From JBFEYJ01 sp041563315 (GTDB taxonomy: Bacteria > Pseudomonadota > Gammaproteobacteria > Thiohalomonadales > Thiohalomonadaceae), in the NCBI GenBank assembly GCA_041563315.1, contig JBFFNE010000001.1, positions 19,405-83,404 of the forward strand: DNA of 64,000 bases, in the 5' to 3' direction. Below are positions 1 to 11,142 of this stretch, piece after piece (position 1 is the first letter of the stretch; the number at the start of each line of letters is the position of its first letter). Under the pieces are notes generated by a model that worked only from the letters and a program-made list of their open reading frames with translations, was not told where the DNA came from and made no database searches. The position numbers and the translations under genes are program-made.

Positions 1-975
1 GACCCCTGCAGCACAAATATCCTCGAAACCACTTCGACGCAGCTCCGCCTGCACCAGGGTAAACAGTTCTTCATAACGTGGTTCAACCACCTCAGCCAAG
101 GTTTGACGAGCCAGGCGACGGGCAGGTCGATCGCCAACACTCGGTACCTCGATACTCTCGTCAGCATTGGCCAATTGAGTCAGGGCACAGGCGTACTTGA
201 TCTTGATATCCTCGGCATACTGACTCGGGGTACGCATGGCGACAGCGATATCATTTGTGACCTGGTCACCGGCAATCGGGATCACCGCGGTATGACGAAT
301 CGCCCCTTCACTGAACACAGCAATATCGGTCGTCCCTCCGCCGATATCTACCAAACAGACACCCAGCTCCTTTTCATCCTCACTCACCACCGCATAACTT
401 GATGCCAGCTGTTCAAGAATGATGTCGTCGACTTCAAGTCCACAGCGGCGGACGCACTTAATGATATTCTGCGCGGCGCTAACGGCGCCGGTCACCAGAT
501 GGACCTTGGCCTCAAGCCGTACCCCCGACATGCCGACCGGCTCGCGGATCCCCTCCTGGTTATCGATGATGAACTCCTGCGGAAGCACATGGAGAATCTT
601 CTGGTCAGCCGGAATGGCCACCGCGCGCGCCGCATCGATGACACGCTCCACATCACCGTGGGTCACCTCCTTATCGCGAATAGCAACGATTCCGTGCGAG
701 TTAAGGCTCTTGATGTGACTACCGGCAATGCCTGCATGGACCGAGTGGATCTGGCAACCGGCCATCAACTCAGCCTCTTCGACTGCACGCTGGATCGACT
801 GCACCGTCGACTCAATATTGACGACCACCCCCTTTTTCATGCCGCGCGAGGGATGCGAGCCAATCCCGATAATTTCGATGGCGTCTTCAGCATTCACCTC
901 ACCGACAATGGCAACCACCTTGGAGGTTCCTACATCCAGGGCGACGATCAAATTTTTATCCGATTTTTTCGACAT
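1..975 (-). CDS. ftsA: Cell division protein FtsA, 3' end cut by the window edge
   Basis: Actin-fold ATPase that tethers FtsZ to the inner membrane and recruits late divisome proteins. Reading from the ATG at 975, 325 codons stay open to base 1, so the C-terminal part, including the membrane-targeting helix, lies outside. The N-terminus begins MSKKSDKNLIVALDVGTSKV, with the phosphate-1 motif DVGTS at residues 14-18. The phosphate-2 motif VDIGGGTTD lies around residues 209-217. A strong ribosome site (GGAGGGAAATAGAG) precedes the ATG. It starts 17 bp after the ftsQ stop as the last visible gene of the dcw run; ftsZ would be expected next. Identification is firm. Confidence 0.97.
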   Translation of the reverse strand, partial: MSKKSDKNLIVALDVGTSKVVAIVGEVNAEDAIEIIGIGSHPSRGMKKGVVVNIESTVQSIQRAVEEAELMAGCQIHSVHAGIAGSHIKSLNSHGIVAIRDKEVTHGDVERVIDAARAVAIPADQKILHVLPQEFIIDNQEGIREPVGMSGVRLEAKVHLVTGAVSAAQNIIKCVRRCGLEVDDIILEQLASSYAVVSEDEKELGVCLVDIGGGTTDIAVFSEGAIRHTAVIPIAGDQVTNDIAVAMRTPSQYAEDIKIKYACALTQLANADESIEVPSVGDRPARRLARQTLAEVVEPRYEELFTLVQAELRRSGFEDICAAGV

Positions 976-992
976 CTCTATTTCCCTCCGCA

Positions 993-1757
993 CTATGTTG
1001 CTGCGGGTGAATGACCATCGCGCCAACGCACGGCAAAACCATTGGTGTATCGCAAATCCACACTATCGATAGCATCGAGCTGTGGTTTCAGTGTCTCAGC
1101 GAAGACTCGCACAAATCGCAGCAGCCGCAGCTTGGCATCCGTCTTGCCAAGTCCCAATCGCAACCCATTCTCCAGACCTAAGTCCCACGAACGCCGTTCA
1201 TTCATAGTCAGGTGCGAAACCTGCAGCCCCAGCGGCGTCAACATCTCCTGTGTTTGCAGTAACATCTTTGCCATCACCTGTTCCGTGTTTTTCGGCCCAC
1301 GCAGTAGCGGAAGCCCTGACCACGCTGCATCTTGCTCGACCCGGAAAAGCTCCCCCTCAGCATTGACAAGACCACCCGCAGCCCAACGCGCCATAGGTTG
1401 TTGTTCCAGGACACGTACCACCAGGCGATCCGGCCATCCCCTGCGTACCGAGACCCGCTGGATCCAAGACATGGCCTCCAGCTCTGCTCTAATCTGCTCG
1501 ACATCCACTCGCAAGAATCCGGCGCTGACATGCTTTCCAACTACCTCGCGAAGCTGCTGCGGTTTTACCTGCTCCAAAGGGGTTTCAATCCTCACGGTGT
1601 TGACCGGCAATGTTGCCGGATCGAGCAACTTCTCCAGCGCACCATACAGCGCTACTGTAATGACCAACATCACTAGCCACGGCATCATCCGGCGCCGCGC
1701 CACTACCGGAGGCAGTGCGCTGTGGTTACGTGAAGCCCCCTGGTGACGTCTAGCCAC
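993..1757 (-). CDS. ftsQ: Cell division protein FtsQ
   Basis: Bitopic inner-membrane divisome protein that links early and late division proteins through FtsB/FtsL. It has a short basic cytoplasmic N-terminus, one membrane helix ([18 protein letters not shown], about residues 24-41), a POTRA domain starting at [13 protein letters not shown], and a periplasmic beta domain. I chose the GTG at 1757 because AGGAGG lies about 7 bases upstream and the gene then overlaps the ddl stop by 8 bp, as at the murE-murF junction. An upstream in-frame ATG at 1805 would overlap ddl by 56 bp and lacks this site. The protein is 254 aa, close to the family norm. Confidence 0.93.
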   Translation of the reverse strand: MARRHQGASRNHSALPPVVARRRMMPWLVMLVITVALYGALEKLLDPATLPVNTVRIETPLEQVKPQQLREVVGKHVSAGFLRVDVEQIRAELEAMSWIQRVSVRRGWPDRLVVRVLEQQPMARWAAGGLVNAEGELFRVEQDAAWSGLPLLRGPKNTEQVMAKMLLQTQEMLTPLGLQVSHLTMNERRSWDLGLENGLRLGLGKTDAKLRLLRFVRVFAETLKPQLDAIDSVDLRYTNGFAVRWRDGHSPAAT

Positions 1758-2715
1758 CTCGCGCCTCCTCGTAATGCTCACTATGTGCGTCCATGCTGTT
1801 CTCAAGGATGTGCCACACTAACTCATCAAAGGCGATCCCGGCGGCTTTGGCAGCCATGGGCACCAGGCTGTGGTCGGTCATCCCCGGCAGGGTATTTGCC
1901 TCCAGCAGGAAAGGATTGCCTGTTTCATCCACCAGGATGTCGATACGCCCCCACCCCCGGCAACCCAGCACATCAAAAGCCTTGCGCGCCAGCTCCTGCA
2001 GCTCGGCTTCCTTCTCGAGAGACAAACCGCAAGGGCAGAGATAGCGTGTAGTGTCACTCAGGTACTTTGATTCATAGTCGTAAAAATCCCCACTCGGCTC
2101 GATTTTCACCACCGGTAATGCCTGCTCCCCGAGGATCGCTGCGGTAAACTCGCCACCGCCGACAAACTGCTCGGCCAACACCAGCGAATCGTATTGCGCG
2201 GCCAACCGGTAAGCCGCTTCCAGCTCATCCGTGTTGCCCACCTTGCTGATGCCGACACTGGATCCCTCGCTGGCAGGTTTAATAAATAACGGCAGGCCAA
2301 GCTGCCGGGCCACCGCGCCAAAGTCAGTAGTACTATCAAGCAAGGCACATGCGGGAACCGGCAGACCAGCAGCCTGCCACAACAGCTTGCTGCGCCACTT
2401 GTCAATTCCCAATGCCGACGCCAGCACACCGCTACCGGTGTAGGGCAAGCCCAGCAACTCCAGCGCACCTTGCATGGTACCGTCTTCACCCCCACGACCG
2501 TGCAGCATGACAAAGGCACGATCGAAGTCGCCGTTCTTCAAGTCCTCAAGCACATTGGCCCCGACATCGATGGGGTGGGCATCAACCCCACGCTGCTGCA
2601 ATGCATTAAGCACCGCGACACCGCTTTTGAGAGAGACTTCACGTTCAGCAGAAGTGCCACCCAGCAGCACGGCAACCTTCCCGAAGTCCGCCGCACGAGT
2701 CACATGACGGTTCAT
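1750..2715 (-). CDS. ddl: D-alanine--D-alanine ligase
   Basis: ATP-grasp ligase joining two D-alanines in the cytoplasm for addition by MurF to the peptidoglycan precursor. Visible family motifs are [13 protein letters not shown] (about residues 17-29), [10 protein letters not shown] (71-80), the ATP-binding stretch [13 protein letters not shown] (146-158) and the C-terminal metal/substrate motif [15 protein letters not shown]. Length 321 aa is slightly above E. coli DdlB. Its start overlaps the murB stop by 4 bp (ATGA), which indicates translational coupling. Confidence 0.96.
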   Translation of the reverse strand: MNRHVTRAADFGKVAVLLGGTSAEREVSLKSGVAVLNALQQRGVDAHPIDVGANVLEDLKNGDFDRAFVMLHGRGGEDGTMQGALELLGLPYTGSGVLASALGIDKWRSKLLWQAAGLPVPACALLDSTTDFGAVARQLGLPLFIKPASEGSSVGISKVGNTDELEAAYRLAAQYDSLVLAEQFVGGGEFTAAILGEQALPVVKIEPSGDFYDYESKYLSDTTRYLCPCGLSLEKEAELQELARKAFDVLGCRGWGRIDILVDETGNPFLLEANTLPGMTDHSLVPMAAKAAGIAFDELVWHILENSMDAHSEHYEEARGG

Positions 2716-3623
2716 GCCTGCCCCTCCTCATGCTCACCGACAAGGTGTACCTCCGGCTGCAACATGATGCCATGCACCTGCTCGACCTCCTGCTGCACCA
2801 GTCTAATGAGTGCCTCGATCTCCGAGGCACGGGCATTGCCGGTGTTGACGATAAAGTTCGCATGTTTTTCTGACACGCACGCCCCGCCGATACACCGTCC
2901 CTTGAGGCCGGCGGTTTCGATGAGCCGTGCGGCATGGTCACCTTCGGGATTACGAAAGACTGAACCGGCATTAGGCAGCTGGGTCGGCTGGCTGCGGCTG
3001 CGTTGTTCGAGTAGCTCCTTGTTACGGCGCTGAAGTGCCCTCGAATCACCGGCCTCCAGCTTCAGGCAGGCGGCAACAAACCACTCTTCTGCCGGACCAC
3101 TGACATGGCGGTATCCCACCTGGTAATCACTGGCTTGACGCTGGTGCAGCCCCCCGTGACTATCCAGTGTCTCCACCGACTCAACCCGCTGCCAGGTCTC
3201 CCCGCCAAAACAGCCGGCATTCATCGCCAGTGCCCCCCCCATGGTGCCAGGAATACCACTCAAAAACTCTGCACCGGCCAACCCCTCACGGGCACAGAAA
3301 CGGGCCACCTTGGCACAGGCCACACCGCTTTCAACACGCACTCTGTTGCCGTCCAGACGCTCGATCCCATTCAGGAGTCCGCTAGTGGCAATCACCGTGC
3401 CTCGAAACCCGCCATCGCGTACCAGCAGGTTACTGCCAAGCCCAATCCAGAGCAGAGGCTCCCCTTCCGGCAACTCTTGCAGAAACAGCCCCAGGTCGGT
3501 GATATCCGCTGGCCTGTAATAGCGATCAGCCGGGCCACCCACACGCCAGGTGGTATGACGGGCCATCGGCTCGTTGGTCAACAGCGTGCCTCGCAGGAGC
3601 GAGGGCAGGATCGCCGCCATCAT
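2712..3623 (-). CDS. murB: UDP-N-acetylenolpyruvoylglucosamine reductase
   Basis: FAD- and NADPH-dependent reduction of the enolpyruvyl group to give UDP-MurNAc. The FAD-binding signature [12 protein letters not shown] lies at about residues 61-72, with [16 protein letters not shown] further on. The proton-donor serine lies in [11 protein letters not shown], and a conserved glutamate near the C-terminus is in QPEVHLVGE. At 303 aa it is of the shorter type II kind, clearly shorter than E. coli MurB (342 aa). It overlaps murC by 4 bp. Placement between murC and ddl is the usual order outside enterics, where E. coli murB sits elsewhere. Confidence 0.96.
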   Translation of the reverse strand: MMAAILPSLLRGTLLTNEPMARHTTWRVGGPADRYYRPADITDLGLFLQELPEGEPLLWIGLGSNLLVRDGGFRGTVIATSGLLNGIERLDGNRVRVESGVACAKVARFCAREGLAGAEFLSGIPGTMGGALAMNAGCFGGETWQRVESVETLDSHGGLHQRQASDYQVGYRHVSGPAEEWFVAACLKLEAGDSRALQRRNKELLEQRSRSQPTQLPNAGSVFRNPEGDHAARLIETAGLKGRCIGGACVSEKHANFIVNTGNARASEIEALIRLVQQEVEQVHGIMLQPEVHLVGEHEEGQA

Positions 3624-5047
3624 GCACGCTCCTCCAGCTGTTTTGGCAGGCGCTGGGCAATGCCACCGATATCCCCCGCCCCCATCGTCAATAGCACATC
3701 ACCGTCTTGCAACACGCCGGCGAGAGTTTCCGCCAGATCCGCCGGATCGCCAACAAACACCGGATCGACCTTACCGCGAGCGCGAATGGCACGACACAAT
3801 GTCCGGCTGTCGGCTCCAGGAACAGGCTCCTCCCCTGCGGCATAGACCTCGAGTACCAACAAGGCATCGGGCTCAGACAGGACTTCGCTAAAATCCTCAA
3901 ACAAGTCGCGGGTCCGACTGTAGCGATGGGGCTGAAACAGCACCACCAAGCGCCGTTCAGGCCAGGCGGCGCGTGCCGCCTGTAGGGTGGCTGCCAGTTC
4001 ACGCGGATGGTGACCATAGTCATCCACCAGCAGCACCTTGCCGTTAGTGGTGAGCAGCTCTCCTCCGAGCTGAAAACGTCGACCAATCCCCTGAAACTTG
4101 TCGAGTGCAGCGATAATCGCCGCATCAGAGACACCCAGGTCGTACACCACAGCAATCGCCGCCAGTGCATTGAGGACGTTATGCAGACCGGGCATGTTGA
4201 GGGACACATCCAACCAGTTCGGCTTGTCGGCACGGGAGACACGAAATTGTGTTCGCACCCCCTCCTGATTCACATCATGAGCCCGAATATCTGCCTCAGC
4301 ACTGAAGCCATAGGTCACCACCCGACGGGTCACACTGGGTAACAGATTGCGCACCTCCGGGTCATCCAGACACATCACGGCCAATCCGTAAAAAGGCAGA
4401 TTGTGCAGGAATTCGACAAAGGTCTGACGCAGACGGGAGAAATCGCCGTCATAGGTGGCCATGTGATCCGCGTCGATATTGGTCACCACGGCGGTCATCG
4501 GCTGCAGGTGCAGGAACGAAGCATCGCTCTCATCGGCCTCGGCCACCAGAAAGTGACTGGCACCGAGCCGGGCATTGGTGCCGGCGCTATTGAGCCGTCC
4601 GCCAATGACGAAGGTGGGATCCAGCCCCTCCTCAGCCATCAGGCTAGCGATAAGGCTGGTCGTGGTGGTTTTGCCATGGGTGCCCGCCACAGCAATACCG
4701 TGGCGAAAACGCATCAGCTCGGCCAGCATTTCGGCCCGTGGCACCACTGGGATCCGCTGACTCCGTGCCGCCAGGACTTCAGGGTTGTCATCCTTAACCG
4801 CCGAGGACGTCACTACCACATCACAACCGGCGACATTGTCTTCTGTATGGCCAAAATGGATTGTCGCTCCCTGCCCCTGCAGGTGCCGGGTTACCGGATT
4901 TTCTTTCAGATCCGAGCCGGAAACGGTATAACCCAAATTCAGCAGGACCTCGGCGATACCACCCATGCCGGATCCGCCGATCCCCACCATATGGATATGT
5001 CGGATACGGCCCATCGCCTTGTTGCCGCGAAACTCAACAGGATTCAT
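3620..5047 (-). CDS. murC: UDP-N-acetylmuramate--L-alanine ligase
   Basis: Adds L-alanine to UDP-MurNAc in the cytoplasm, the first amino acid of the stem peptide. It has an N-terminal nucleotide-binding fold ([12 protein letters not shown], residues 19-30) and the Mur ligase P-loop GTHGKTTT at 122-129, followed by central and C-terminal Mur ligase domains (FQPHRYSRT near the C-terminus). I chose the ATG at 5047, giving 475 aa: it forms ATGA with the murG stop and has GAGGAG about 8 bases upstream. An in-frame start 33 bases earlier would add residues encoded inside murG. Confidence 0.96.
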   Translation of the reverse strand: MNPVEFRGNKAMGRIRHIHMVGIGGSGMGGIAEVLLNLGYTVSGSDLKENPVTRHLQGQGATIHFGHTEDNVAGCDVVVTSSAVKDDNPEVLAARSQRIPVVPRAEMLAELMRFRHGIAVAGTHGKTTTTSLIASLMAEEGLDPTFVIGGRLNSAGTNARLGASHFLVAEADESDASFLHLQPMTAVVTNIDADHMATYDGDFSRLRQTFVEFLHNLPFYGLAVMCLDDPEVRNLLPSVTRRVVTYGFSAEADIRAHDVNQEGVRTQFRVSRADKPNWLDVSLNMPGLHNVLNALAAIAVVYDLGVSDAAIIAALDKFQGIGRRFQLGGELLTTNGKVLLVDDYGHHPRELAATLQAARAAWPERRLVVLFQPHRYSRTRDLFEDFSEVLSEPDALLVLEVYAAGEEPVPGADSRTLCRAIRARGKVDPVFVGDPADLAETLAGVLQDGDVLLTMGAGDIGGIAQRLPKQLEERA

Positions 5048-6147
5048 GCCGCTTTCTCCTCTGTGCCGGCAGCAATACAAATCTCGGCAACGCGTTGTGT
5101 TGCCTCCGGTTTAGCCATCTTTCGCGCCTTCTCGGCCATCTCAAGTAACCGCTCCCGGCCACGCTCTGGCGATTCACAATAATCATTCAGTATTCCCGCC
5201 AGCGACTCCGCACTCACGGTCGATTGCGGCAGTAATTGTGCTGCCCCGGCATCAGCCAGATAGCGAGCATTGGCACTCTGGTGATCATCCACTGCATGGG
5301 GATATGGCACGAGAAGGGCCGGCAAGCCGGCCGCAGCCAACTCACTAACCGTAAGGGCACCGGCACGGCATAGCACCAGATCGGCCCAGGCATAGGCTTC
5401 GGCCATGTCATCGATAAAGGGCAGCAGTTCCGCTTTTACACCCGCCGCAGCATACTGTTGCTCTGTCTGGGTGAAGTTGCGCCTGCCCGTCTGGTGGCGC
5501 ACCTCGGGGCGGATCGCGTCGGGCAACATGGCCAGCGCTCTGGGTAGCGTTTCGTTGAACACCATTGCGCCAAGGCTTCCCCCGAGCACGAAAAGACGGA
5601 TAGGCCCTTCATGCTGCCTGTAACGCTCTGCCGGACCAGCTAACTGCATGATATCGGTACGAACCGGATTACCGGTGTACTCAACCTTCTCTCCAGTTAA
5701 TACTCCCGGGAAGGCCTCCAGCACCTGATCGGCAATGTGCGAGAGGAGACGATTGGTAAGACCGGCCACTGCATTTTGCTCGTGAATGATCAGCTGCCGA
5801 CCACTCATTTTCGCCGCCACGCCACCGGGACCGGTAACAAAACCGCCCATCCCCAGCACCGCTGTAGGGCGACGCCGGGCGACAATACGCAGCGCTTGCA
5901 CCAGTGCCAGAGTTAATCGCAGCGGGGCAAACAGCCAACCTGCCAGTCCCTTGCCCCGCAAACCACTGATACTGATGTAATCAATTGGCAGACCGGCGGC
6001 TGGCACCACATCGGCCTCCAGGCCGCGGCGCGTGCCCAGCCAGCTGACCTCAGCGCCGCAGGCTTTGAGTTCATGCGCCACGGCCAGCGCCGGGAATACA
6101 TGCCCACCGGTACCGCCAGCCATGATCAGAATACGCGGCGTTCTCAT
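5044..6147 (-). CDS. murG: Lipid II synthase (UDP-GlcNAc transferase) MurG
   Basis: GT-B fold glycosyltransferase at the inner face of the membrane; it adds GlcNAc to lipid I. The N-terminal glycine-rich loop [12 protein letters not shown] is at residues 11-22. [12 protein letters not shown] (acceptor side) and the C-terminal donor-site motif [23 protein letters not shown] are easily seen. Length 367 aa is typical. It overlaps ftsW and murC by 4 bp on each side, so it is embedded in a coupled run. Confidence 0.97.
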   Translation of the reverse strand: MRTPRILIMAGGTGGHVFPALAVAHELKACGAEVSWLGTRRGLEADVVPAAGLPIDYISISGLRGKGLAGWLFAPLRLTLALVQALRIVARRRPTAVLGMGGFVTGPGGVAAKMSGRQLIIHEQNAVAGLTNRLLSHIADQVLEAFPGVLTGEKVEYTGNPVRTDIMQLAGPAERYRQHEGPIRLFVLGGSLGAMVFNETLPRALAMLPDAIRPEVRHQTGRRNFTQTEQQYAAAGVKAELLPFIDDMAEAYAWADLVLCRAGALTVSELAAAGLPALLVPYPHAVDDHQSANARYLADAGAAQLLPQSTVSAESLAGILNDYCESPERGRERLLEMAEKARKMAKPEATQRVAEICIAAGTEEKAA

Positions 6148-7331
6148 CCCAGCCCCCTTCGCGTGCCGCCCCTATGGGCAGGGATTTCCAGTGCCACGCG
6201 TTGCACCAGAGCCAAGGCCACGCACATGACAATCATGCTACTGCCGCCATAGCTCATCAGTGGGAGTGTCAGCCCCTTGGTGGGCAACAATCCCATATTC
6301 ACCCCCATGTTGATAAAGGCCTGCAGGGCAAACCAGATCCCCACCCCGTAACAGAGGTATCCCGCAAAGGTCATATCCGCATCAGCGGCATTACGACCAA
6401 TACGAAAAATACGTGCCACCAATGCGGCGAACAGCAAGACGACAATGCTGCCCCCAACCATGCCAAGCTCTTCAACCAGCACCGCATAGACAAAATCTGT
6501 ATGTGCTTCCGGCAGATAAAAGAGCTTCTGCACGCTGCTGCCCAATCCCACCCCGAACCATTCACCGCGACCAAAAGCGATTAGCGCCTGTGTCAACTGA
6601 AAACCGCTATTAAAGGGGTCAGCCCAGGGATTGAGAAAGGCGGTCAGTCTCTCCAGGCGGTAGGGAGACGTGATGGCCAGAAGCGCCATCGAACCCAGCG
6701 CGAAAAGGACCAGCACGCCAAACAACCACAGGCGCACACCCGCGAGGAAAATCATTCCAAGGCCCGTGGCGACAAGTACCACGGAAGCACCGAAATCAGG
6801 CTCAACCAACAACAACCCCGCCAGCAAACCCATCAACACCATCGGCTTGATGAACCCGCGTATTGTATTGCGCACTTCCTCACTGCGTCGCACCAGGTAA
6901 CCGGCGAGATAGACGATCACTGCCAACTTCGTCACCTCGGATACTTGCAGGTTGAATGGACCCAGCTGCAGCCAGCGTGTACTGCCATTGACACTATGCC
7001 CCAGACCCGGCACAAACAGCGCCAGCAAGAGCAGCATCGATATCATGATCCAGAGTGGTCCGCTGCGCTCCCAAACCGACAGTGGTACCTGCCAAGCCAT
7101 TAGCGCTGCCGCCAGTCCAAGGCCGACATACAGACTCTGACGCACCAGATAATACGTCGGATCACCGACCTGGCGATCCGCCAGGCCGACTGACGCAGAG
7201 GCAATCATTACCAGGCCAAGGCCCAGCAAAGAGGCTGCTGCGATTAACAATGGCCAGTCCCATCCCTGGAGGCGGCGCACGCATGGAGCCGCCCCATGGT
7301 TAGATTGGAATAGCGTCACCGAACGCATCAT
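6144..7331 (-). CDS. ftsW: Septal peptidoglycan glycosyltransferase FtsW (SEDS family)
   Basis: Polytopic inner-membrane protein that polymerises lipid II at the septum with FtsI. About ten hydrophobic segments are visible, starting at WPLLIAAASLLGLGLVMIASAS. Conserved SEDS signatures include VNGSTRWLQLGPFNLQVSEVTK, FGASVVLVATG, EAHTDFVYAVLVEELGMVG and the C-terminal LPLMSYGGSSM. Length 395 aa. It overlaps murD and murG by 4 bp each. FtsI, its cognate transpeptidase, is encoded upstream in the same cluster. Confidence 0.96.
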   Translation of the reverse strand: MMRSVTLFQSNHGAAPCVRRLQGWDWPLLIAAASLLGLGLVMIASASVGLADRQVGDPTYYLVRQSLYVGLGLAAALMAWQVPLSVWERSGPLWIMISMLLLLALFVPGLGHSVNGSTRWLQLGPFNLQVSEVTKLAVIVYLAGYLVRRSEEVRNTIRGFIKPMVLMGLLAGLLLVEPDFGASVVLVATGLGMIFLAGVRLWLFGVLVLFALGSMALLAITSPYRLERLTAFLNPWADPFNSGFQLTQALIAFGRGEWFGVGLGSSVQKLFYLPEAHTDFVYAVLVEELGMVGGSIVVLLFAALVARIFRIGRNAADADMTFAGYLCYGVGIWFALQAFINMGVNMGLLPTKGLTLPLMSYGGSSMIVMCVALALVQRVALEIPAHRGGTRRGLG

Positions 7332-8683
7332 GCCGCCATCCTCTCTACCGCCGCGACAAAACGCTCACCACGTTCGATGTAGTTGCGGAACATGTCAAAA
7401 CTGGCGCATGCCGGTGAAAGGAGCACACTGTCGCCGGGCTGTGCCAGTGCCGCTGCCTGCGCCACGGCATCCTCCATCGTTTCGGCCACACTCAGTGTCA
7501 CCGTATTTTCCAGAACGCGGGTCAATAGTGGTACATCCTCGCCAAACAGCACCACAGCGCGAGTGCGTCGTGCGACGGCCTCTCGTAATGGAGAGAAGTC
7601 CTGCCCCTTTCCCTGACCGCCGGCGATCAATACCACCATCTCACCCGGCATGCCCTCGATAGCCGCCAGGGTGGCACCGACGTTGGTACCCTTGGAGTCG
7701 TTGTAATAATTAATCCCGGAAATTTCAGCCACCCACTGACAACGGTGTGGTAACCCTGGAAATTCCCGCAGCGTCTGCAGCATCGGTGCCATCTGTAGGC
7801 CACAGGCCTCACCCAACGCCAGCGCCGCCAATGCGTTGGCCAGATTGTGACGGCCCGGCATGCGCACATCAGCGCTTCGCATCAGTGGCGTTTCGCCCCT
7901 GGCCAGCCAAACTTCCCCGCCCTGTTCACGCAGTCCGAAATCATAGTGCTGTTCCGGTTCAGCAAGGGAGAAGCGGACAACTCGGCGATCCGACGTGGCC
8001 ATCGCCGCCACCACGGGGTCCTCCACATTGATCACCATGACCCCGTCACCCCGGTAGATACGGGATTTAATTGCCGCATAGTTCACCAAATTCCCGTGAC
8101 GGTCGAGGTGATCCTCACTGATGTTTAACACCACAGCAGCATGGCAATTGAGCGAGGTGGTCACCTCCAGCTGGAAGCTGGAGAGCTCCAGCACATAGAG
8201 TTCTGGAACGGGTTGTTCAAGCAACTCAAGTGCTGGGGTACCGATATTACCGCCCACCAACACCCGTTTGCCGGCACATTGGGCCATTTCGCCCAATAGT
8301 GCAGTCACGGTACTCTTGCCGTTGGAACCGGTAATTGCCACAACCGGGGCGTGGGCAAAGCGGGCAAACAGCTCGATATCGCCCAGCACCTCGACCCCCT
8401 GCGCTATGGCCTCTACGATTACCGCCTCCTGGGGGGCGACCCCCGGGCTAAGCAACAAACGCGTGGCGCTGCAAAACAACTCGGCATCAAAGGGGCCAAG
8501 ATAAACCGGCACCCGAGGCAGTTCCCGGCGGAGTTCATCGATGCCCGGTGGATTGCCGCGACTGTCAACCACCGCGAACGACTCCCCACGCGCGGCGAGG
8601 AATCGCGCGCAGGCCAGCCCAGTCTGACCGAGCCCCACCACAAGGGTGTAGCCCTGTGCCGGTAATGTCTTCGCGGTAGTCAT
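7328..8683 (-). CDS. murD: UDP-N-acetylmuramoylalanine--D-glutamate ligase
   Basis: Cytoplasmic ATP-dependent ligase adding D-glutamate to UDP-MurNAc-L-Ala. The N-terminal nucleotide fold shows VVGLGQTGLACARFLAARG. The Mur P-loop ITGSNGKSTV lies at about residues 117-126, and ISEDHLDRHG and YYNDSKGTNVGAT mark the central and C-terminal domains. I prefer the ATG at 8683 (451 aa). The in-frame ATG at 8695 has AGGA almost touching it, too close to act as a ribosome site, while 8683 has a purine stretch at workable spacing. The start remains somewhat uncertain. Confidence 0.93.
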   Translation of the reverse strand: MTTAKTLPAQGYTLVVGLGQTGLACARFLAARGESFAVVDSRGNPPGIDELRRELPRVPVYLGPFDAELFCSATRLLLSPGVAPQEAVIVEAIAQGVEVLGDIELFARFAHAPVVAITGSNGKSTVTALLGEMAQCAGKRVLVGGNIGTPALELLEQPVPELYVLELSSFQLEVTTSLNCHAAVVLNISEDHLDRHGNLVNYAAIKSRIYRGDGVMVINVEDPVVAAMATSDRRVVRFSLAEPEQHYDFGLREQGGEVWLARGETPLMRSADVRMPGRHNLANALAALALGEACGLQMAPMLQTLREFPGLPHRCQWVAEISGINYYNDSKGTNVGATLAAIEGMPGEMVVLIAGGQGKGQDFSPLREAVARRTRAVVLFGEDVPLLTRVLENTVTLSVAETMEDAVAQAAALAQPGDSVLLSPACASFDMFRNYIERGERFVAAVERMAA

Positions 8684-8698
8684 GTTCAATCTCATTTC

Positions 8699-9781
8699 CT
8701 AGCGCAGTTTCAATGTGGACAAACCCACCAACACCAGAATCACGGTGATGATCCAGAAGCGAACGATAACCCGGGGCTCGGGCCAGCCCTTAAGCTCAAA
8801 ATGGTGGTGCAGCGGTGCCATGCGGAAGATCCGTCGTCCAGTCAACTTAAACGAGGCGACTTGCAGAATGACTGAAACCGTCTCCATTACGAAGACGCCA
8901 CCCATGATCAACAGCACCAGCTCCTGACGCACCACCACGGCGATCGTGCCAAGCGCCGCGCCGAGGCCCAGCGCACCCACATCACCCATGAAAACCTGAG
9001 CCGGATAGGTGTTGAACCAGAGAAAACCGAGACCGGCGCCGATAATGGCACCGCAGATCACTACCACCTCGCCGACGCCGGGAATAAAGGGGATACCGAG
9101 ATATCCGGAAAAATTGGCGTGTCCCGTGGCATAGGCAAAAATGCCCAGCGCGCCACCGACCATCACTGTCGGCATGATCGCCAGCCCGTCAAGTCCATCG
9201 GTCAGATTCACCGCGTTACTGGTGCCGACAATGACGAAATAGGTCAGCACGATAAAGAACATTCCCATCGGGATCGCAACCGCCTTGAAGAAGGGCACGA
9301 TAAGTTCGAGTTCGGCGGGGACCTTAGCGGTGTAGTAAAGAAACACGGCGGCACCGACACCGGCAATGGTCTGCCACAGGTATTTGTGGCGTGCCTTGAG
9401 GCCCTCTGACTGTTTTTTGATTAGCTTTTTATAGTCATCAACCCAGCCAATGGCACCAAAGACCAGGGTCACCACCAGAACGACCCAGATGTAACGGTTG
9501 GAGAGATCTGCCCACATCAGCGTACTGACGGTGATCGATGCCAAGATCAAGGCACCACCCATGGTCGGAGTACCGGCCTTGGAGAGATGGCTTTGCGGGC
9601 CGTCATCGCGCACAAACTGCCCTACCTGGTGGTGACTCAGCTTGCGGATGATATAGGGTCCAAGTAACAGTGAGATCAGCAGTGCGCTCAGTGCACCCAG
9701 TATTGCCCGTAGGGTCAGATACTGGAACACACCGAAGCCGGTGTGGAACTGACTCAGGTAATCGGTCAGATAAAGCAGCAT
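8699..9781 (-). CDS. mraY: Phospho-N-acetylmuramoyl-pentapeptide transferase
   Basis: Integral membrane enzyme moving phospho-MurNAc-pentapeptide to undecaprenyl phosphate to make lipid I. From the ATG at 9781 it is 360 aa, the same as E. coli MraY, and the N-terminus aligns ([22 protein letters not shown]). The aspartate motifs [20 protein letters not shown] and [10 protein letters not shown] and the MAPLHHHFE signature are all present, with about ten membrane helices. The start shares one base with the murF stop (TAATG). An upstream in-frame start at 9805 is unnecessary. Confidence 0.97.
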   Translation of the reverse strand: MLLYLTDYLSQFHTGFGVFQYLTLRAILGALSALLISLLLGPYIIRKLSHHQVGQFVRDDGPQSHLSKAGTPTMGGALILASITVSTLMWADLSNRYIWVVLVVTLVFGAIGWVDDYKKLIKKQSEGLKARHKYLWQTIAGVGAAVFLYYTAKVPAELELIVPFFKAVAIPMGMFFIVLTYFVIVGTSNAVNLTDGLDGLAIMPTVMVGGALGIFAYATGHANFSGYLGIPFIPGVGEVVVICGAIIGAGLGFLWFNTYPAQVFMGDVGALGLGAALGTIAVVVRQELVLLIMGGVFVMETVSVILQVASFKLTGRRIFRMAPLHHHFELKGWPEPRVIVRFWIITVILVLVGLSTLKLR

Positions 9782-11142
9782 TATTTCATCTCCCCTGTAG
9801 CGCACAGCGCTTCGACTACGCGCTCCATATGGCTGCTACGAGATCCTTTCACCAAAACAGTGAGTTCATCGTTCATTTGCGGCAGCAACGCGTCGATCAG
9901 TTGTTGTTGTGATTCATAGAAGTGGCCATTCTCACCAAAGGCCTCGCTGGCAATGCGGCTCAGACAGCCTGTGGCATAGAGCGCATCGATACCCATCTGG
10001 CGTGCAACTTCTCCTGCTCGGCGATGCAGCGCCTCGGCCTTCTCCCCCAGCTCGCCCATATCACCCAACACCAATATGCGCTGCCCGCTACAGGTAACCA
10101 GCACCTCCAGTCCCGCGTGTAGTGAAGCAGGGTTGGCGTTATAGCTATCGTCGAGGACTGTCACGCCATTCATCCCTTCCCGGGTGGTCAGGCGTCCTTT
10201 GACCGTACTCAACGATTCCAGGCCGGCGACAATGTCTGAAAAATCGATGTCTAGTGCAATGGCGGCGCTTACGGCAGCCAGCGCGTTCATAATGTTGTGT
10301 CTACCGGGAAGCGGGAGAGTGAGGTCGAAGCTGCCCAGCGGTGTCAGCACCTCCAGTTCGCTACCATGCACATCACCCATGCCGCGGGCACCGATATCCG
10401 CCGTCTTGGCCAGTCCGAAACAGAGGGTACGATGTCCGGCGCTCAACTCTCGCCACACTCCGGCAAACTCATCATCGGCATTGATCACCGCCACGCCATG
10501 GTCACGCAGGCCGGAAAAGATCTCGCCCTTGGCCTGCGCTACACCTGCCACGCTACCGAAGCCCTCAAGGTGCGCGGGGGCAGCATTGGTGATTATCGCT
10601 ACCTGCGGCGTTACAAGCCCAGTAAGATAGGCGATCTCACCGGGGTGATTGGCACCCATCTCGATCACCCCGTAGCGGTGCTCCGGGCTCAGACGTAGCA
10701 GGGTCAACGGCACGCCGATGTCGTTGTTCAGGTTTCCTTGGGTGGCAAGCGTTGCACCGACTTGCGAGAGGATGGCAGCGCACATCTCCTTAACCGTGGT
10801 CTTGCCGTTGCTACCGGTCACCGCCACGAGCAGGGTCTGTAACTGCTGGCGCCAGGAGGCAGCCAGCCGACCCAAGGCAAAGCGGGTATCATCCACCACC
10901 AGCTGCGGGATAGCGATATCGACTGGCCGCTCCACCAAGGCCGCCGCAGCCCCCTTCTCCAGCGCACTCGCCACATGTTCATGTCCGTCATGGTTCGGTC
11001 CACGCAGAGCAATAAACAGCATTCCCGCTTCGATAGCGCGTGAGTCGGTGCTCACACCGAAGAATTCACTGTCCCCGCCCTGAAGCCTGGCATCGAGCCA
11101 GCTGGCCACGGTCGAGAGCTTGCTACGGATCCCCTCAGCCAT
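9781..11142 (-). CDS. murF: UDP-N-acetylmuramoyl-tripeptide--D-alanyl-D-alanine ligase
   Basis: Cytoplasmic ATP-dependent ligase attaching D-Ala-D-Ala (made by the Ddl of this operon) to the tripeptide precursor. The Mur P-loop [13 protein letters not shown] is clear. [19 protein letters not shown], the N-terminal substrate-binding domain, and [15 protein letters not shown], the C-terminal domain, identify MurF rather than MurE. The ATG at 11142 gives 453 aa, overlaps the murE stop by 8 bp and has GGAGG seven bases upstream. The open frame extends to 11211, but that extension lies inside murE. Confidence 0.95.
   Translation of the reverse strand: MAEGIRSKLSTVASWLDARLQGGDSEFFGVSTDSRAIEAGMLFIALRGPNHDGHEHVASALEKGAAAALVERPVDIAIPQLVVDDTRFALGRLAASWRQQLQTLLVAVTGSNGKTTVKEMCAAILSQVGATLATQGNLNNDIGVPLTLLRLSPEHRYGVIEMGANHPGEIAYLTGLVTPQVAIITNAAPAHLEGFGSVAGVAQAKGEIFSGLRDHGVAVINADDEFAGVWRELSAGHRTLCFGLAKTADIGARGMGDVHGSELEVLTPLGSFDLTLPLPGRHNIMNALAAVSAAIALDIDFSDIVAGLESLSTVKGRLTTREGMNGVTVLDDSYNANPASLHAGLEVLVTCSGQRILVLGDMGELGEKAEALHRRAGEVARQMGIDALYATGCLSRIASEAFGENGHFYESQQQLIDALLPQMNDELTVLVKGSRSSHMERVVEALCATGEMK

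Noticed and set aside
1042..1746. Long open frame on the plus strand opposite ftsQ, and many similar frames opposite dcw, mur and yhdP genes
   Set aside because: These are antisense shadows of genuine genes in a moderately GC-rich genome; they have no ribosome sites or recognisable motifs.
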